Origin: Leuctra nigra
Lineage: Eukaryota; Arthropoda; Insecta; Plecoptera; Leuctridae
Reading direction: 5' to 3'
Length of the DNA stretch: 64,000 nt
Assembly: GCA_934045905.1 (NCBI GenBank)
Contig: OW203768.1
Coordinates: 6,476,316 to 6,540,315 of the forward strand
In this document: positions 10,753 through 23,512 of the stretch, one piece after another
Numbering within the stretch: position 1 is the first letter of the stretch
Layout: each line of letters begins with the position of its first letter
Program-made: the position numbers and the translations under genes
Notes under the pieces: generated by a model
Database searches by the model: none
The model's input: the letters and a program-made list of their open reading frames with translations, nothing else
Told to the model about the DNA's origin: nothing

Positions 10753-10829
10753 TCACTCATCGAACAAGACGGGATTCTTGTGTACATGAAGGTCGTTGAA
10801 GACCTGCAGACTGATTCGATTCGAGTTGT
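10753..10829 (-). pseudogene. Diverged extra copy of gene A exon 2 start
   Basis: On the - strand this reads NSNRISLQVFNDLHVHKNPV, then LFDE and a stop. QV..DLHV...P..F.E lines up with QVCEDLHVNEKPAYFPE of the repeated exon, about 9 of 17 identical. Acceptor-like sites precede it (TTTTACAG at 10830, CTGCAG at 10804). It lies between exon 1 and the 133-bp array. It looks like an older duplicate of the same exon part, ended by TGA. It might alternatively be a short alternative last exon. Confidence 0.55.
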
Positions 10830-11204
10830 CTGTAAAATTGTGAAATCCCAATGCGTTCTAATAAAATGTAGGTATAACGTTTTACTATGGCAAGAAAGGT
10901 TTCGGCAATTATAATGTTAAATTTGCATTCATTTAACGCGGTAATTGGGCATAAAACTTTTCGTGAATATGACCAAACGCCGCCTATTAAAAACTCGTAA
11001 TCCGCAAAATTTATTCAGAAATCAAAATTTCTCAAAAATCTACTATTTTCTGTGACGATACCAAGAATTATTTGCGACTGACACTTTGTTATGTGACATT
11101 CAACATTCTAGCTTGCCAGCGTCCTAATCCACAATCCTATCTATGCAATCAATCAACGACAAAATCACGTGAAAATCAAATGCAATCCGTTTGAAACTAC
11201 TCAC

Positions 11205-11363
11205 TTGCTTCGCATACACAAAGCTGACATCTCTGTCGTCCGGCTGGCCGATCCTGGACGCCGGTACGTTCTTGTCGAGGATGCCGTCGCAGTAGCTGGG
11301 ATCGGCGGAGATGACCGGCGCCGAGAAGAGGGCAACGAAGAGGAGAGCAGCTAGACCAGCCAT
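11205..11363 (-). CDS. Nested gene A, exon 1 (signal peptide)
   Basis: 53 codons beginning MAGLAALLFVALFSAPVISA, a classical signal peptide with likely cleavage after ISA. It continues DPSYCDGILDKNVPASRIG and ends at YAKQ before the donor gtgagt. The ATG sits in a good context (gcgATGG). The exon is GC-rich relative to its surroundings and ends in phase 0, matching exon 2. Transcription is opposite to Rim, within the long intron between 1178 and 27110. No domain is recognised; it is a secreted or surface protein by inference. Confidence 0.75.
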
Positions 11364-12005
11364 CGCAACGAACTCTCGGTACAGAGTGCAGTGAGCAGAT
11401 AACGTCTAATTGAAGATAAGTCGGCATCACGTCGCAGATTACCATCGCACTTAATGCAGTTATCTTATCATGGGAGTTGACGGGAGTTGATGAATTTTAA
11501 GACGTTTTTAATTGATTTTAAGAGCCAGATTAGTCATTTTCTCAGATGGTCGAGTAGTGTTCGAAAGTGTTTTTTCATGTTTTTTGGTATTTTGGTGTCT
11601 TGGATGATCTCAACCATCTAATCAACTAATTAAATTAACCTGTATTTGTAAAATATCCAAATATTGACTTTATTTATCTTATTATCACCCAATTATTTAT
11701 TTTATTGTCACACATACATTTATCTTCATACAATTGGAAATAATTGCTCATTACATCGTTTATACTTTTATGACAACATAATTTTCTTCTTTATCAAAAC
11801 TAATTTGACCATTAATATAATTATGCGCTGTTTAGTGATAGATTAGTTTGGACTATTCCCAATTTACGGATTTACAGATCAAGATAAAAGACAAAAGTAA
11901 GTCTTAGTTAATTAAGAGGCCTGGGGCGAACGGGAATCGCATGGTTCGTCAGAGCGTTTTTTGAAATTTTGTCTTCCCACTAAATAATTTTAAAAAAAAT
12001 CTGAT

Positions 12006-12195
12006 AGTAACGACCCACTACAGCCTAATAGACTAAATAATGGTACTTTATGACCTCTGGTACGACCTCAAAGTGTTAAATACGATATTTATAGTAAAAT
12101 AATTGTATTAAACACTTTTGAGGTCGTACCAGAGGTCATAAAGTACTCCAGTGTGTGGCAATATTTTGTCTATTAGGCTGTAATGGGTCGTTACT
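12006..12195 (+). mobile_element. Palindromic MITE
   Basis: The ends AGTAACGACCCACTACAGCC and the inverse GGCTGTAATGGGTCGTTACT pair over ~28 bp. An inner second inverted repeat (TACTTTATGACCTCTGGTAC and its complement) makes almost the whole 190 bp self-complementary. Confidence 0.85.
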
Positions 12196-13549
12196 GTCTG
12201 ATTTTTTAAAAGTATTTAGGGGAATACAAAATTTAAGAAAATCACTTTGATGAACAGTGCGTTTCGTGTTCGCTTACCCAGGACTCTTAATTTAAAATGA
12301 GTCGAATGTACTCCGTGTACCAATATAGAGAAGGGGAATGGATTGTACAGCCAACGCATTAAGTCGTGATAAAAGCCAATGATAAAACCAGTCTTGCAAA
12401 TCAACCCTCTGTATACAAATATCTGTATTTTAGGCAACTTATACTACATCTGTGTACGACTGGTAGTCGCGATAGGGGGTAAGTTTTATCACAATTTAAT
12501 GCGTTGTGTATACACGTGTCTTCGGGTATTTACGCGCTACGTCAATATGTCAAGAATCCACTAAGAAGCAAAGAAGTTCAACCATACAAGTCTAAAGTGC
12601 TACAAAGTGTACATTTGACAACTTAAAAGCCATTTAAAAGCGAATATATCCGAATACTACTTCTCGCTCGTAGAATGTGAATTTCATCTTTCAAACTAGA
12701 TAATATCCTAACCCCAGTACAGGCAACTACCTTAACTCGGCATGTGGTTAATTCCAAGCAACCAGATAGTTGTTAAAAGTATTTGTACTTCCATTGCATT
12801 GCACATGTTTTATGTGAGAGTCATTATGCACCGTGGTGAGGATAAGTGGTTAGCCTCAGTTAGGAAGTCCAGAAGTCAGGTAAATGCGGTGCAGGATGTG
12901 CTGCTCTAGCCGCTAAATGCCTTGAGAGAATAAATATTCTAGTAGTTGTGTTGTGTTCATGGTATTGTGAGCGTATTAAAATAATTAACTTTGATATATT
13001 TGTTTACAAAATATATCATGTAAATGGATACAATTACAATGGTGTCGCAATGCGTTTACTGTCCTCTTTAAAACATACCTATACATGAACATGAAAAAAA
13101 TCAAAGTTTCCCTTTCGAAAGTGACGTCATTTTCATGCGAGCATAATTATTTCATGCGCAGCTCAAACGAATATGAAAAGAGGACTAGCTTGTATTGACA
13201 TAAACAGCAGCAAGGCATTCAAAATTCAAAATGCAAAGCTCGTCTGTGTAACGCGTTGGTAAGCGAGCATTTGCATTGCACACAAAATAATATGCTGTGA
13301 GAAAGTCTGCTCTATAGATCTTGGAAACAACTGTCTAGTTGTAATTAAGTGATCAAGGTGCAGAGCATTATTCCTTTTCGATAAAGCAAATTGATGATTT
13401 GCCTGAAAATTGACCAAATCTGACAGTTCACAAAAATATAAGTTAATCGGTAAACGGTTCATTATCACTTTAAAATCAATCAAAAAATGTTGCTCAATAT
13501 CTATACAGTTGACCGCTGGTGCTCAAATTTAGATCGATTGTGACCAGGG
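12196..13549 (+). other. Intronic stretch, no gene recognised
   Basis: Unremarkable AT-rich intron. Neither strand shows a coding-like exon or clear element ends. Confidence 0.5.
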
Positions 13550-13690
13550 TGTGACCAGGTGCCCTATTCCAGTACTTTTAAGTTCCTAATTCCACTAGAA
13601 TTCGATTCCATTCAATGTTAATCCTTATGGTCGTGACCGGATTCCATCAGAATGGAATTGGGAAAACGTTCTAGAATAGACCTCCAGTGA
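13550..13690 (+). mobile_element. Probable small MITE, related to 59775-59875
   Basis: Begins near GCCCTATTCCAGTACTTTTA and ends AACGTTCTAGAATAGACCTCC. The interior GGATTCCATCAGAATGGAATT is shared with 59775-59875. The ends (CCTATTCTA / TAGAATAG type) are weak inverted repeats. Confidence 0.5.
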
Positions 13691-14543
13691 AACTATTCTT
13701 TATCTCTATTTGATCTCGTTTCAACCGAATTCATTTTACTGCCATTAAGATAGTATTACGCCGACAGCAATTCTGACGAAACGAGATCAAAAATAGATAT
13801 ATAATAGGCACCCAGGACAGTGCCTACAAAAACAGAAAACATCAAATCGCTCGCCACGCGCGCTGTATCATAAATCTAAATTCAAAAAACCTAAATTGCA
13901 AGTTACTGATATTCTTATCAATCCTCTCGCTCTAATCTAATCCTCCATCTGTTCATACTTGAGTTTCTAGTGCAAGGCGGTTGCGAGTCAAAGCTGTAAA
14001 TCAACTGATCTCCAAGTGCATTGTGATTACATGAAGATTACTCTCGATCAGTAATCCTGTGTCAGCGTGCCAATCACTTGCGCACTTGAATCACTGGAAT
14101 TCAATTAGAACTTCCAGGAGGGAGTAATAATGTTGGACCAATACGCTCATTATCCTGCGATCACAGAGTTGAACTGACTTGATCAATGTGGCATTCGACC
14201 AGTGAGCACTCAATTGGAAAAGCATTTCAATCTAGTTACGAGATACAATTACTAAACATTTGAAATTGAACTTGGATTCCCGCTCCGTGATCGCAATTTG
14301 TGTGTTCTTTTTGCATTGCAGGTCAAACGATGTATAACGAACCAGTTCAATATTTACACAAAATATTCATTACTACTTTGTTCGTTTATCTATTTGTAGC
14401 AAAATCTCTTTCTTAGTTTCACTTGAAAATAGATTTATAGTTGATACTCCGCCTTACAGTTACTGATGGACAATCTGAGAGAAAAGCTGTTGTCATGGTC
14501 TTACATGCATTTCGATGGCTTGCTTATCGACACCTGTTATATA
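13691..14543 (+). other. Intronic stretch, no gene recognised
   Basis: AT-rich intron sequence without recognisable exon or element ends. Confidence 0.45.
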
Positions 14544-15886
14544 CAGTGTTGTGACAGATAAAATTATCTTGATAATTATCTAGATACATATTTGTTATCT
14601 ATTATCTTTATCTAGATAAAAATATGGTTATCTATAGGTAATTATTGAGCGAGCGAAACGAGCGTCTCCTTTTGACTCTTTTGACACGGACATCTTTTTT
14701 TTTTTTTTTTTTTTTTGTCTGCTAAATGGAGCAATAGAAATCGCACCGTTTCACCGATCGACCTGAAATTTTGCACACATGTAGAGACAACCTTCTCTGT
14801 TTGCTGACCCCAATTTTTTTTTTGAAATTCATTGATTGGTTAAAATTTAAATAAACATCTCCTGATAGGCTGAAAAATGAAAATGGTCTTCGACAAATGT
14901 GATCAACCTTATATTTTGCATGGTCATTAAGACCAACATTGTCTCTTATTTTACAAATTTTCAGCCAAATCGTCCCATTGGTTAAAATTTAAAAAAATAT
15001 TTCATGTGCTTTTTTGAAATTTAAACCAGAACCGTTTGACCGATCAACTTAAAAATTTGCATGGTCATCGGGTCCAACATTATCTGTATTTTTGACAATT
15101 TTCAGACTAAACTGTGTTTAAATTCAAAAGTTATTGACAGTTTACGGATATTTTGCTTGTTGGCTGTCATATTTCTCGAATTTCACATTTCACGGCATCT
15201 TCGAATCTTCACTTCAAGGTTGTTAGAGCAGAAACTTTCAAACGTATAATTATTATGAAACTGATATGACCGTTTTTTGAACGAGATCCTGTGATATTTG
15301 GAAATTAACAAGGAATCGTTCAATCATAAAGGTTCAATCGATCAACTTAAAACTTTGCGTGGTTATTGGGACCCATATTTTAGGAATTGTTGGAGATTTT
15401 CATACAAGTCTGTGACTAAATTCAAGAATTATTGGCTTTTAAGGACATTTTCGATAAACAGAATTTCGGTTCGAGGTATTGCGCGTATCAGTGCTCGCTC
15501 ATCAACGCGTTACTCAGAGCGTTTTCCTAGTCTAGTTAAGAATATAAAATTCAAAGTGCATTTGTGTATGAACATGCACGAACCTCAAATGTCAGATGAT
15601 ATGAAAAGGGAAAATCATCTCCGTTTATTCGCATTACTTGGCTTTTTTGACGGTCCCATTTCTAAAAACTCGAGTTCCGAATTTAGGATTCGAAAATAAT
15701 TAGGGAACAGTAGTATTTGGTTTAAAAAATCTATTATCTATTGAAATTATTTAGATAATTTTTTTCTTACTTTATCTATTATCTAGATGATTTCTTGGAA
15801 ATTCATCTATTCTTATCTATATTAATTTTTGACAGGTTATCTTTATCATTATCTAGATAAAAATAAAATTGTCTAATCACAACACT
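14544..15886 (+). mobile_element. hAT-like non-autonomous element interrupted by a Helitron-like insertion
   Basis: The left end CAGTGTTGTGACAGATAAAA and the right end TTTTGTCTAATCACAACACTG-type complement form inverted repeats, followed inward by many TTATCTAGATAA palindromes. Flanking octamers GTTATATA and CTTATATC agree at six of eight bases, as expected for an aged 8-bp hAT duplication. The interior is interrupted by 14645-15530. No transposase remains. Confidence 0.65.
14645..15530 (+). mobile_element. Helitron-like non-autonomous element, long copy
   Basis: Starts TTGAGCGAGCGAAACGAGCG and ends with an imperfect hairpin (CGCTCATCAACGCGTTACTC then AGAGCG) and TTTTCCTAG. It is bounded by A on the left and T on the right without a target duplication. 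The same termini occur at 47523-48067, and the 3' end recurs at 20749. The CTAG terminus after a hairpin and A|T insertion are Helitron-like. The 5' end is not the usual TC, so the class is tentative. The frame at 15298-15699 inside it shows no Rep/helicase motif. Confidence 0.6.
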
Positions 15887-17279
15887 GCTTATATCTATCT
15901 AGGAAAATGAATCTAATGTACCAAATACTCATATTAGATTTGCGGTTCAAACAAATATTTTTTGAAATATCTTCAAATTTGCGTAGTATTTTACGTTTAA
16001 ACCCTGAAGCAGTCTGTGACCTTTAAAATCTACTTGAGGAACGAAACTGAGAAAATTGATGAGAAATTGCTTCCGAAGAAGTTGATCGGAAAATAAATTA
16101 AAACTTTATTGAATTCTAGCGACTTTATTAAACTTTGAGGTGGATATTAAGCTCTAAAACAATTTCACTATTAAAGCACAACGCTATACGCGGATCGACA
16201 AGATGCTAAAATGTATAATTTCAAAGTATGTGTTAAGCACGTAATACTTGCTATTTATGCTTAGGTTGATAATAATTATGTAGATTCTAGAGAAAAGAAT
16301 CTAGTTTTAACCATGCCATTCAATTTTATTATTCGTAGAAAAACAGCAAATATAAATAAGTATGAGTTGGGCTGATACAAATAGCACATTCTTCCCGCTC
16401 GATTTCGACTATTTCATAAAAAACATGTTTGTGTTGGACATGTAATTCTAAATTGATTGTATTTCCCAATCTTAAAAATACACATTTAAGTGACTGAACA
16501 CAATTTCAAATACATCTAACTCAAAACTAATTTTCATGAGACTACTCATCAGCATATTCATTGTGAAGAACATCCTCCTGGTATTCTGCTCCTAATTGCA
16601 AAGTTATGTCATCGAGTTAAAATGTGTCATCACATCAAATTACCCCCCATCCTTGAGCAGTCAACAAGCAGCAAGCTGAGTGACATTTCTGTATTGTGTA
16701 AAGAAAACTTTCCCATCCAACTTCGCATCCACTTGTTCTCCCACCGCTTTTGTTGTCAGTTCCCCATCTTTATGGCGCGGTATGCATATTTCACTTTACT
16801 TGTACCTCCACCTAAATGGAAAGTTTAGGAGCGCTATAGTTTTGGCAACCGCACGCGTGTATATACAGATATATTTGAGAACAAGATTTCCGAAAGTTAG
16901 TTTGGAAAGCCAACACCGCAGTGCCAGTGGCGTAGTGCGATGGCGGAGTAATATGCCAGACCGCAGACCGAGTATTGAAAATCAACTGAGCTCTGGATAT
17001 GGAACATTTTGCTGGTTTCGTTGTTCTGTTTTGGATGGAAATCAATTGACGCCCTCGGGGTAGTAAGTTACGTGATTTAGTTTTAAATAATTCATTGATA
17101 CACCTCGACTAAAACGAATGACAAAACTGGTTGAAATTGGTTAATATTTTTGTTGAAGCTGATGTTTTAAAGTAGTTCATGAACGTAATGCATCAAGTAA
17201 ATTGTTTAATCTAATTTCAATTTCAATCAAAGAGCTGTGTCTCTGCAGACCATGTTAAGCAGTATACAGACAAACCAAC
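15887..17279 (+). other. Intronic stretch, no gene recognised
   Basis: AT-rich intron. The open frames around 16620-17060 have no recognisable domain and no matching splice context. Confidence 0.45.
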
Positions 17280-17490
17280 ATACTATTCGTTTAATCTTCA
17301 GTTTAGTTAAGCTCCACTTAGAGAAATGTGGTGTATCACCATTATACATTGCGGCTTAGCTTAAAATCTGTAGTGAATGTAGCCTGAGGTTAATTTAAAC
17401 TAAGGAAATAAGCTCAGGAATTAAATTGCAGTAATACACCGAGTTTTCTGAAGTGGAGCTTAAGCTAACTGTAGCTTAAACTAATGGTAA
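17280..17490 (+). mobile_element. Foldback MITE
   Basis: The left end (TTTAGTTAAGCTCCACTTA) is the inverse complement of the right part (GAAGTGGAGCTTAAGCTAAC), with further pairing outward (TTCGTTTAA / TTAAACTAA). About 40 bp of imperfect terminal repeat. Confidence 0.65.
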
Positions 17491-18311
17491 TACCGGCCCT
17501 AAGTTGCAAGTCATCAAGGTGCGGTGCATAATACTTAATCGATAAAATACATTTGGCAAATATTTAGAAATAGCATAAAATTTCAATAACCGTAGTTTTG
17601 ATCGAATTGGCAGAATTATTTTGAAATCTGAGAAAATGTTGATCCAAAAGCAAGTCAGGGATTTGGATAATATTCTACAAAGTTAACATGTTATAGCTCT
17701 TACACTCCACCTCTGCTGTTCCTACAATTAGTTACATCAAACAGACGGCCCTCAACCCCAAGCCATTATTATTCTTTGTCAATTATTAAACAAAGTTTTT
17801 TTCTTGGTTTTGAAATGCGAGTTCAAGCTAAAAGTCTACCCAGAGTTACATTCCTAGGATTATTTCCTAATGACCATCAGCTTTGAACCATCCAAATGAT
17901 TATAAATGTAGAAAAACAGTTCGTTGTCAGATTTCTTGACTCAATCTTAGAAAATCTTTCGACGCCGATATGAAACAGTGAGGAGCTGGCCTTGATTCAT
18001 AGAAGTATTATCTCGTATTACGAATTATCTTTCATTTAACATGATGTTTTTGGTATTAAGTCAAAAAGATAATGCATATTAACAGATAATACTATTTTGT
18101 GAATCCAGCCCCTGAAGTTTGGATACAAAAATGTATTTATGTTAGTGTTATTATTTCGTAGGTCGTCTCCAGCAAAAGCTACGTAAACTGTTTTCCACGT
18201 TTTTAATCATTTGAATCATTTGAAATATTGATATTTAGAACATTTTCACAATGATTTAACTCCCTGTGCAAGCCTCTTAAACCCTACTAATTCTTGATTT
18301 GGAAGGAGCCT
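17491..18311 (+). other. Intronic stretch, no gene recognised
   Basis: No exon or clear element seen. Confidence 0.4.
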
Positions 18312-18479
18312 GGACCCTTACCTAATATCGCCAATATTTCAGTAGCACCGTGTTACTCTAGCACGATCGGCTAGTTGCCATGGCGACAATGTTAGCTCTT
18401 ATGGCTAAAACTTTTAAAACAAAAGTTGTGCTACAGTAACACGGTGCTACTGAAATTTGGCGATATTAGGTAAGGGTCC
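18312..18479 (+). mobile_element. MITE with ~45-bp inverted ends
   Basis: Left end GGACCCTTACCTAATATCGC with CAGTAGCACCGTGTTAC further in. The right end is its complement, ending GCGATATTAGGTAAGGGTCC. Pairing is nearly perfect. Confidence 0.85.
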
Positions 18480-18480
18480 T

Positions 18481-18620
18481 GGGGGGTTACCTAATATCGC
18501 GAAATGGTAGGACGGTGCTACCTAGCACGGTGCTACCTATCTAAATAACCCGTAGTAGCACCGACCTTGAACTCAACACCAGCGTAGCACCAACATTTCG
18601 CGATATTAGGTAAGGGTCCT
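18481..18620 (+). mobile_element. Second, related MITE immediately adjacent
   Basis: Shares the outer TTACCTAATATCGC / GCGATATTAGGTAAGGGTCC ends with its neighbour but has a different interior built of GGTGCTACC motifs. The two elements abut directly. Confidence 0.75.
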
Positions 18621-19097
18621 GACTGTCCTAAGCAAACGACATTATCTTATCTGGACAAAAGGCCATTAGTTTTGTCACGTGACCACCTCGCCTTTGCATA
18701 ACAAACACGGGCTGAATGTCACGTACAGTTTTACCTGCGAGTCGAGGGAACGTATTTGAAATTCCAGAGTCCTGAGGGAATTGTGCATAGCGTGTTCCAT
18801 TTGACTTCAAGGTTAAAACAACGACAAATGCAGAGAGTTTCATCAGTCAAAACTTCAAGAAATGTTTATGGATGATTGTTTGTTTTTCCTGCTGCACAAA
18901 TGATATGATGTTCTTATAACGTTCCCGTAATATTCCAAAAATATTATTTGGATTTCAAATTGAATGAGAAACGACTATGTTTATGTCAAAAGTCAATTGA
19001 AATTGCATGAAAATAGTTAACATTTGATCCATTTGGGTTAAAAATGGCAACTCCGGAAAGTTCCGTGATGTTTCAAATTGTGCCTTTTAAGATAAAG
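18621..19097 (+). other. Intronic stretch, no gene recognised
   Basis: Nothing supportable seen. Confidence 0.4.
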
Positions 19098-19277
19098 TAC
19101 AGTTTGTGTTTCCTATATTTGAACTATCACCAGAATGCGCTGCTAGGCAGTATTTCTGCTAGGCCGAGAGAGACTTCATTACGCGCTCACCTTGCAATGA
19201 CGTCTTTCTCGGCCTAACAGAGTAAGTGACGGTGGCTCCATCTGGTGAGAGTTCAAACATATGAAAAACGAACTGTA
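19098..19277 (+). mobile_element. Foldback MITE
   Basis: TACAGTTTGTGTTTCCTATA at the left pairs with TATGAAAAACGAACTGTA at the right, continuing inward through TTTGAACTATCACCAG / CTGGTGAGAGTTCAAA. The inner AGGCCGAGA / TCTCGGCCT arms also pair. Confidence 0.75.
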
Positions 19278-19590
19278 TATGTTGATGCGACCAAGTTCAA
19301 GAGAATGATTTATGCTCTTCGAAAAACTTGGACCACTTTGATCTTCCAAAATTAATTTAATCTAAAAGTCGTAAGTCAAAATTTAATTTGAATAAAAGCC
19401 TCATATTTCGTTGAATTTTAAATATAGTAAAGGTCTGATTTTGACATCCGCTCATAATTTTTAAGAGGCGCTTTTCCAAAAGCAATTGAAGAGCTTTTGG
19501 TTCGCAACAAGTGTACTTTTGTCTATTTCGAGATAATAACAAATTATTATATTGGTTTCTATACAAATAATATTTTTGATCCAACGTCAA

Positions 19591-19591
19591 T

Positions 19592-19630
<39 letters not shown>

Positions 19631-19651
19631 TGTATTTATTTATTTATTTAT
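19591..19651 (+). repeat. (TTTA)n microsatellite
   Basis: About 15 TTTA units, one interrupted by TGTA. Confidence 0.95.
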
Positions 19652-20339
19652 AGATAGTGCTTGTTTGTCTCAAATTCGGTTTTTGCAATATTGTTGTGTT
19701 TTGAACCTGTGCTCAACAACATTTTCAAGAATATTCATTGCTGAGCAACTTCATCATCAACAACATTCAACCCTTCAACATGTTGTTTATCTTCAACAAC
19801 ACGGTCTCAATCTGAAGTCGATCCTTCCCTTTACGTCTAGAATCAACGTCGCCAGTGGTCAAGCCCATCAGACATCTCACATTAGCATCCCAGATCCCCC
19901 CTCCCCCTCCCTCCCCTCCCCCGACACACGTCGCATACACAAATAGATGCTTTGGAGAATCAAGCAGACACCGACGTCGGTTCGATGAAAAGAGACTTCC
20001 CTCTCGCTCGCACTCATTCACAGATCTCTCTGTCGCGCTCTCTCTGACGTTGTTTCGTTAGATGTGAACCTGGTGACGTCAGCAATGTAGGTGTTTTAGT
20101 CAAGCCTCGATAAACACGGCCCAGGGGTGGGAAAATGGGGGGAGAGAATTACAGGGATGGACCGAGGCATGGGATCAATGGGAAGTGTTAACATGGGTCA
20201 ATGAATTGATCAGGATTTGAGCTCAAGTCATAATCTCAAAGGATCATAACGTTGAAGCTGGATTATTGTCGAGCGTTCTGCACTTTTGGACACTTTCTCT
20301 TTTATTTATTTTTTTGGCCCGACGCCTCAGGTCACAATG

Positions 20340-20749
20340 TTTTTTCGATCGAGTTGAAAATTTGATTGGTTCAAAAATAAAAGTATCCACCGATTGGTCA
20401 AAACCAAAATGTTCCGATTTAGTTCGAATTTTGCATGGACATTAAGGCTACCATTTTCTCTTATTTTACAAGTTTTCAGCCCATATTGACATTTAAATAG
20501 AATGTCAGAAGATATTTTATTGACATTTAATTTCCATTGCAACTTAGTGATGATGATTTAGTGATTTTCATTATGGATCAAAGTGTATGGCTATTCTCAG
20601 TTTCAACGAAGTCAGGTAATTTTTTTTTATCGAGTGGATCGTATTTATTTAATTCACTATGGATGTATATTATGTTTTCTGTGCGTTATGAGAGATGTTG
20701 CGCGTTTCGGTGCTCGCTCATCAACGCGTTACACAGAGCGTTTCCTAGT
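20340..20749 (+). mobile_element. Helitron-like element, 5'-decayed copy
   Basis: Ends GTGCTCGCTCATCAACGCGT then TACACAGAGCGTTTCCTAG, the same 3' terminus as 14645-15530 and 47523-48067. Interior phrases such as TTTTGCATGGACATTAAGG are shared. I cannot place a 5' end. Confidence 0.6.
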
Positions 20750-23038
20750 AATTGAAAACATAAACTTGATTCAATTTTTTTCAATTTAAATATGAAGGAG
20801 ATACGATTATCTTCTCAGTATCGATTAAAACTTGTTAAAAATAAATACTATGATAAATATAAAAAGTGTGATACAAGACTTAAAATAGTTGCCAATCTTT
20901 GACATTACATTTTGATATTCTTGACATGTCGTTTGAGGTTTCAATTAGTACGGACTCATTTTCAAGACCCAGACTGTCTTGACTGGATGCTATAGTTCAA
21001 AGTTGTTCACGCTCAGCTAGTTCCTTGTGATGGCAAAAGCAGAGGTGATTCAAAGTAAAAGTCCGCTACAGCAGTTAATTTTTTGAAATATTTTGGAATT
21101 CATAATTATTGTTGGAAACTTGTCAGTGTATTTGAAGGATGATGAAAAGGAGGAATATTTCACTTGTGCTTGAGAATAATTGATGATTGGGAGGTGATAA
21201 ATAAAGGTCAGAAGGAGGTAGGTTGGAAGGAGGAGGACTTGGTCTAACCAAAGCTCTAGAATTAAGAAAATATTAATGGACAGTTATAAATTTATTTTGT
21301 AATGTTTCTAGTAATGCTCGAAGAGATATTTGAAGGTGATGGATGCTACTTTTGCATGCCGACACGGGATTCGAGACAGGAGCTCTTAAATATAACAATA
21401 ATAACAGCGCAGCTGGTAGAACGAATGCAGTTTTCCTCTGTTCCTGCACGAGGGAATAGAGGTAGACAATTTGATGTAATTCATTAAATGTCTCACGTAT
21501 AGTCTTAAAAGATCGTAATCAAGAATAAGTTTTAATATATGTTATTCTCAAAGGTTTTTCTCGAAATAAGAAAATGCAAGAGGGATCATTTTAGAATGAA
21601 AGGAAACTGGAGTTTTTACAAACAATTACAACGAGGAAATTACTGTTGATTTTTTTACAATTCTCATTAAAAATTATAACGTAATTACTTGCCACTCTCT
21701 CTCTAATTATTACCTGAGGAAACGTTTGTACTTCATACCTTTCAAGAATAGTAACTGGGCTATAAGACAGAGATTGTAACTTCTCTGCGACTCAATTATC
21801 CCACGCGTGTTCATTGGATCTCAAACTGTGTGAGTCGAAACTAGGCAGGATTGTAAGTACTTTTAATCTTGAGTTCAACCCTTGAGTTTCATCGAGGTGG
21901 TGTGGAAGAGAACCTCTGAAGGAAATGCAAATTAAATCGCTGTTTTAAAACAAGAATAAAAGTTAATTACGAAATAATAATAAATAGCGCAGTGTGAGAC
22001 ACAGGAAATATTTCTGCCGGGAAAAATGAACTTTTAATGAAGAAACCGGAGGATGTAAAAAACCTGGAGTCGCTTATTACAAGGTCCAAAGAAAAGCTCA
22101 AAACAGTGGAGGAATAAATTGCAGCAAAAAGATGGCGACATCTTGTCAGACAGGAATGACAAAAATGAAAGGAATGACGTAATGATGTAGACAACTTTGT
22201 AGGAAGGTTTTGATTAGGAAACTCGAGAGCTACAGAATGTGCCTTTAAGGTCGATTGACACTGACGGTTACAATAACGTGATTGAATGACGTGATTTATT
22301 CATATGATTCGATTTGCGTACTAGCCAATGATCGAATCGGGAGGAAATAATTTAACTTCACTTGGCGATTATTTCTTGCCGATTGGTTTCGTGACCAATC
22401 AGATGTGAGACATTCAGCCACGTGGTAAAAAAAAATTAAAAAATGGAGTCGAAAAGTTTCAGTGTGAGCCACTGTTTCTTTTTTTAATTTATCCAATTAT
22501 AACATACAAGACGTAATAAATTTTTAAAATATTTCTTTTCGAACAAAGCAACAAATACGAAAACTGCCTAATGCCGCAAGCAGCCGAGGCAAGGCAAACA
22601 GAGTGAAAACCTCTGTAATGAATGTCTAAAATTGTTCTAAAAGTATCAGCAGAAATGCAATGCCATTATAATTGAAGAGACGGATTCGTTCATAAAAAAT
22701 TAGTGAGAGTAAATCTAGATTTTGGATTAAATTTATATATCATTATCATTTCTTAATATGTTTGTCGTGACTAATAAAATAATGTTCGCTCTATTATTTT
22801 AACGGTCGGTTTTCTACCTCTCGTTAAGGTTTCATTAAGTTTATCTTCCTGTTAATTCTGTTGAAATAATGACTAGCCGGAGGAAACACTTAACGTGAGG
22901 TGGATGAAACAGGATCTCATTTAGGCACTTCTCACCATAAGAGGCAACCGCAATAGACACAATATAAATTCATGCGCTTAAAATTTACTCCATTAAAACC
23001 CAGTACCGACATTTTGTAATTCTCCAATGGCTTTAAGA
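20750..23038 (+). other. Intronic stretch, no gene recognised
   Basis: AT-rich intron. Short open frames at 21302-21487 and 22296-22496 lack any recognisable domain. No element ends were identified. Confidence 0.45.
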
Positions 23039-23512
23039 GTCCTGGGGACCGATACGACCGATACGATACGTCAAATTTTCACAAAAAACGGACATCTCCT
23101 ATTTACTCCACTGTTATGCAACTCTGGGAGGTGGTTTTGATACACATTTTCAGGAAATCCAATTTAAAAAATTAAGAAATAATTAAAGGAAAAATGTATT
23201 TTATGAAATATTCCAATATCAAAAGTAAAAGAAGTTTGATTAAAATATTTCTTAAATTTCTCAATAGGACACCTAGAAAATGTGTATCAAAACTACCTCT
23301 AAAAATAACAAAAAAGTTTTACTTTTAATATATTTCATAAAATATATGAAAAATCATTCTTTTTCATTTAATTATTTCTTAAAATTCCTCAAAGGGATCC
23401 CCAGAAAATGTGTATCAAAACTACCTCCCAACGTTGCATAACGGGGGACTAAATAGATGTCGCTATTTGTAAAAATTTGTCGCATCCGTCAGTTCTCTAG
23501 CAGTCCCCAAGA
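23039..23512 (+). mobile_element. Probable palindromic MITE
   Basis: GTCCTGGGGAC at the left mirrors GTCCCCAAGAC at the right. Inner arms pair (GGTGGTTTTGATACACATTT with AAATGTGTATCAAAACTACC), and TATTTTATGAAATAT-like stretches repeat between them. TSD not resolved. Confidence 0.6.

Noticed and set aside
15298..15699. 133-codon frame inside the Helitron-like element as a protein gene
   Set aside because: No Rep, helicase or other motif; ordinary composition of translated AT-rich repeat.
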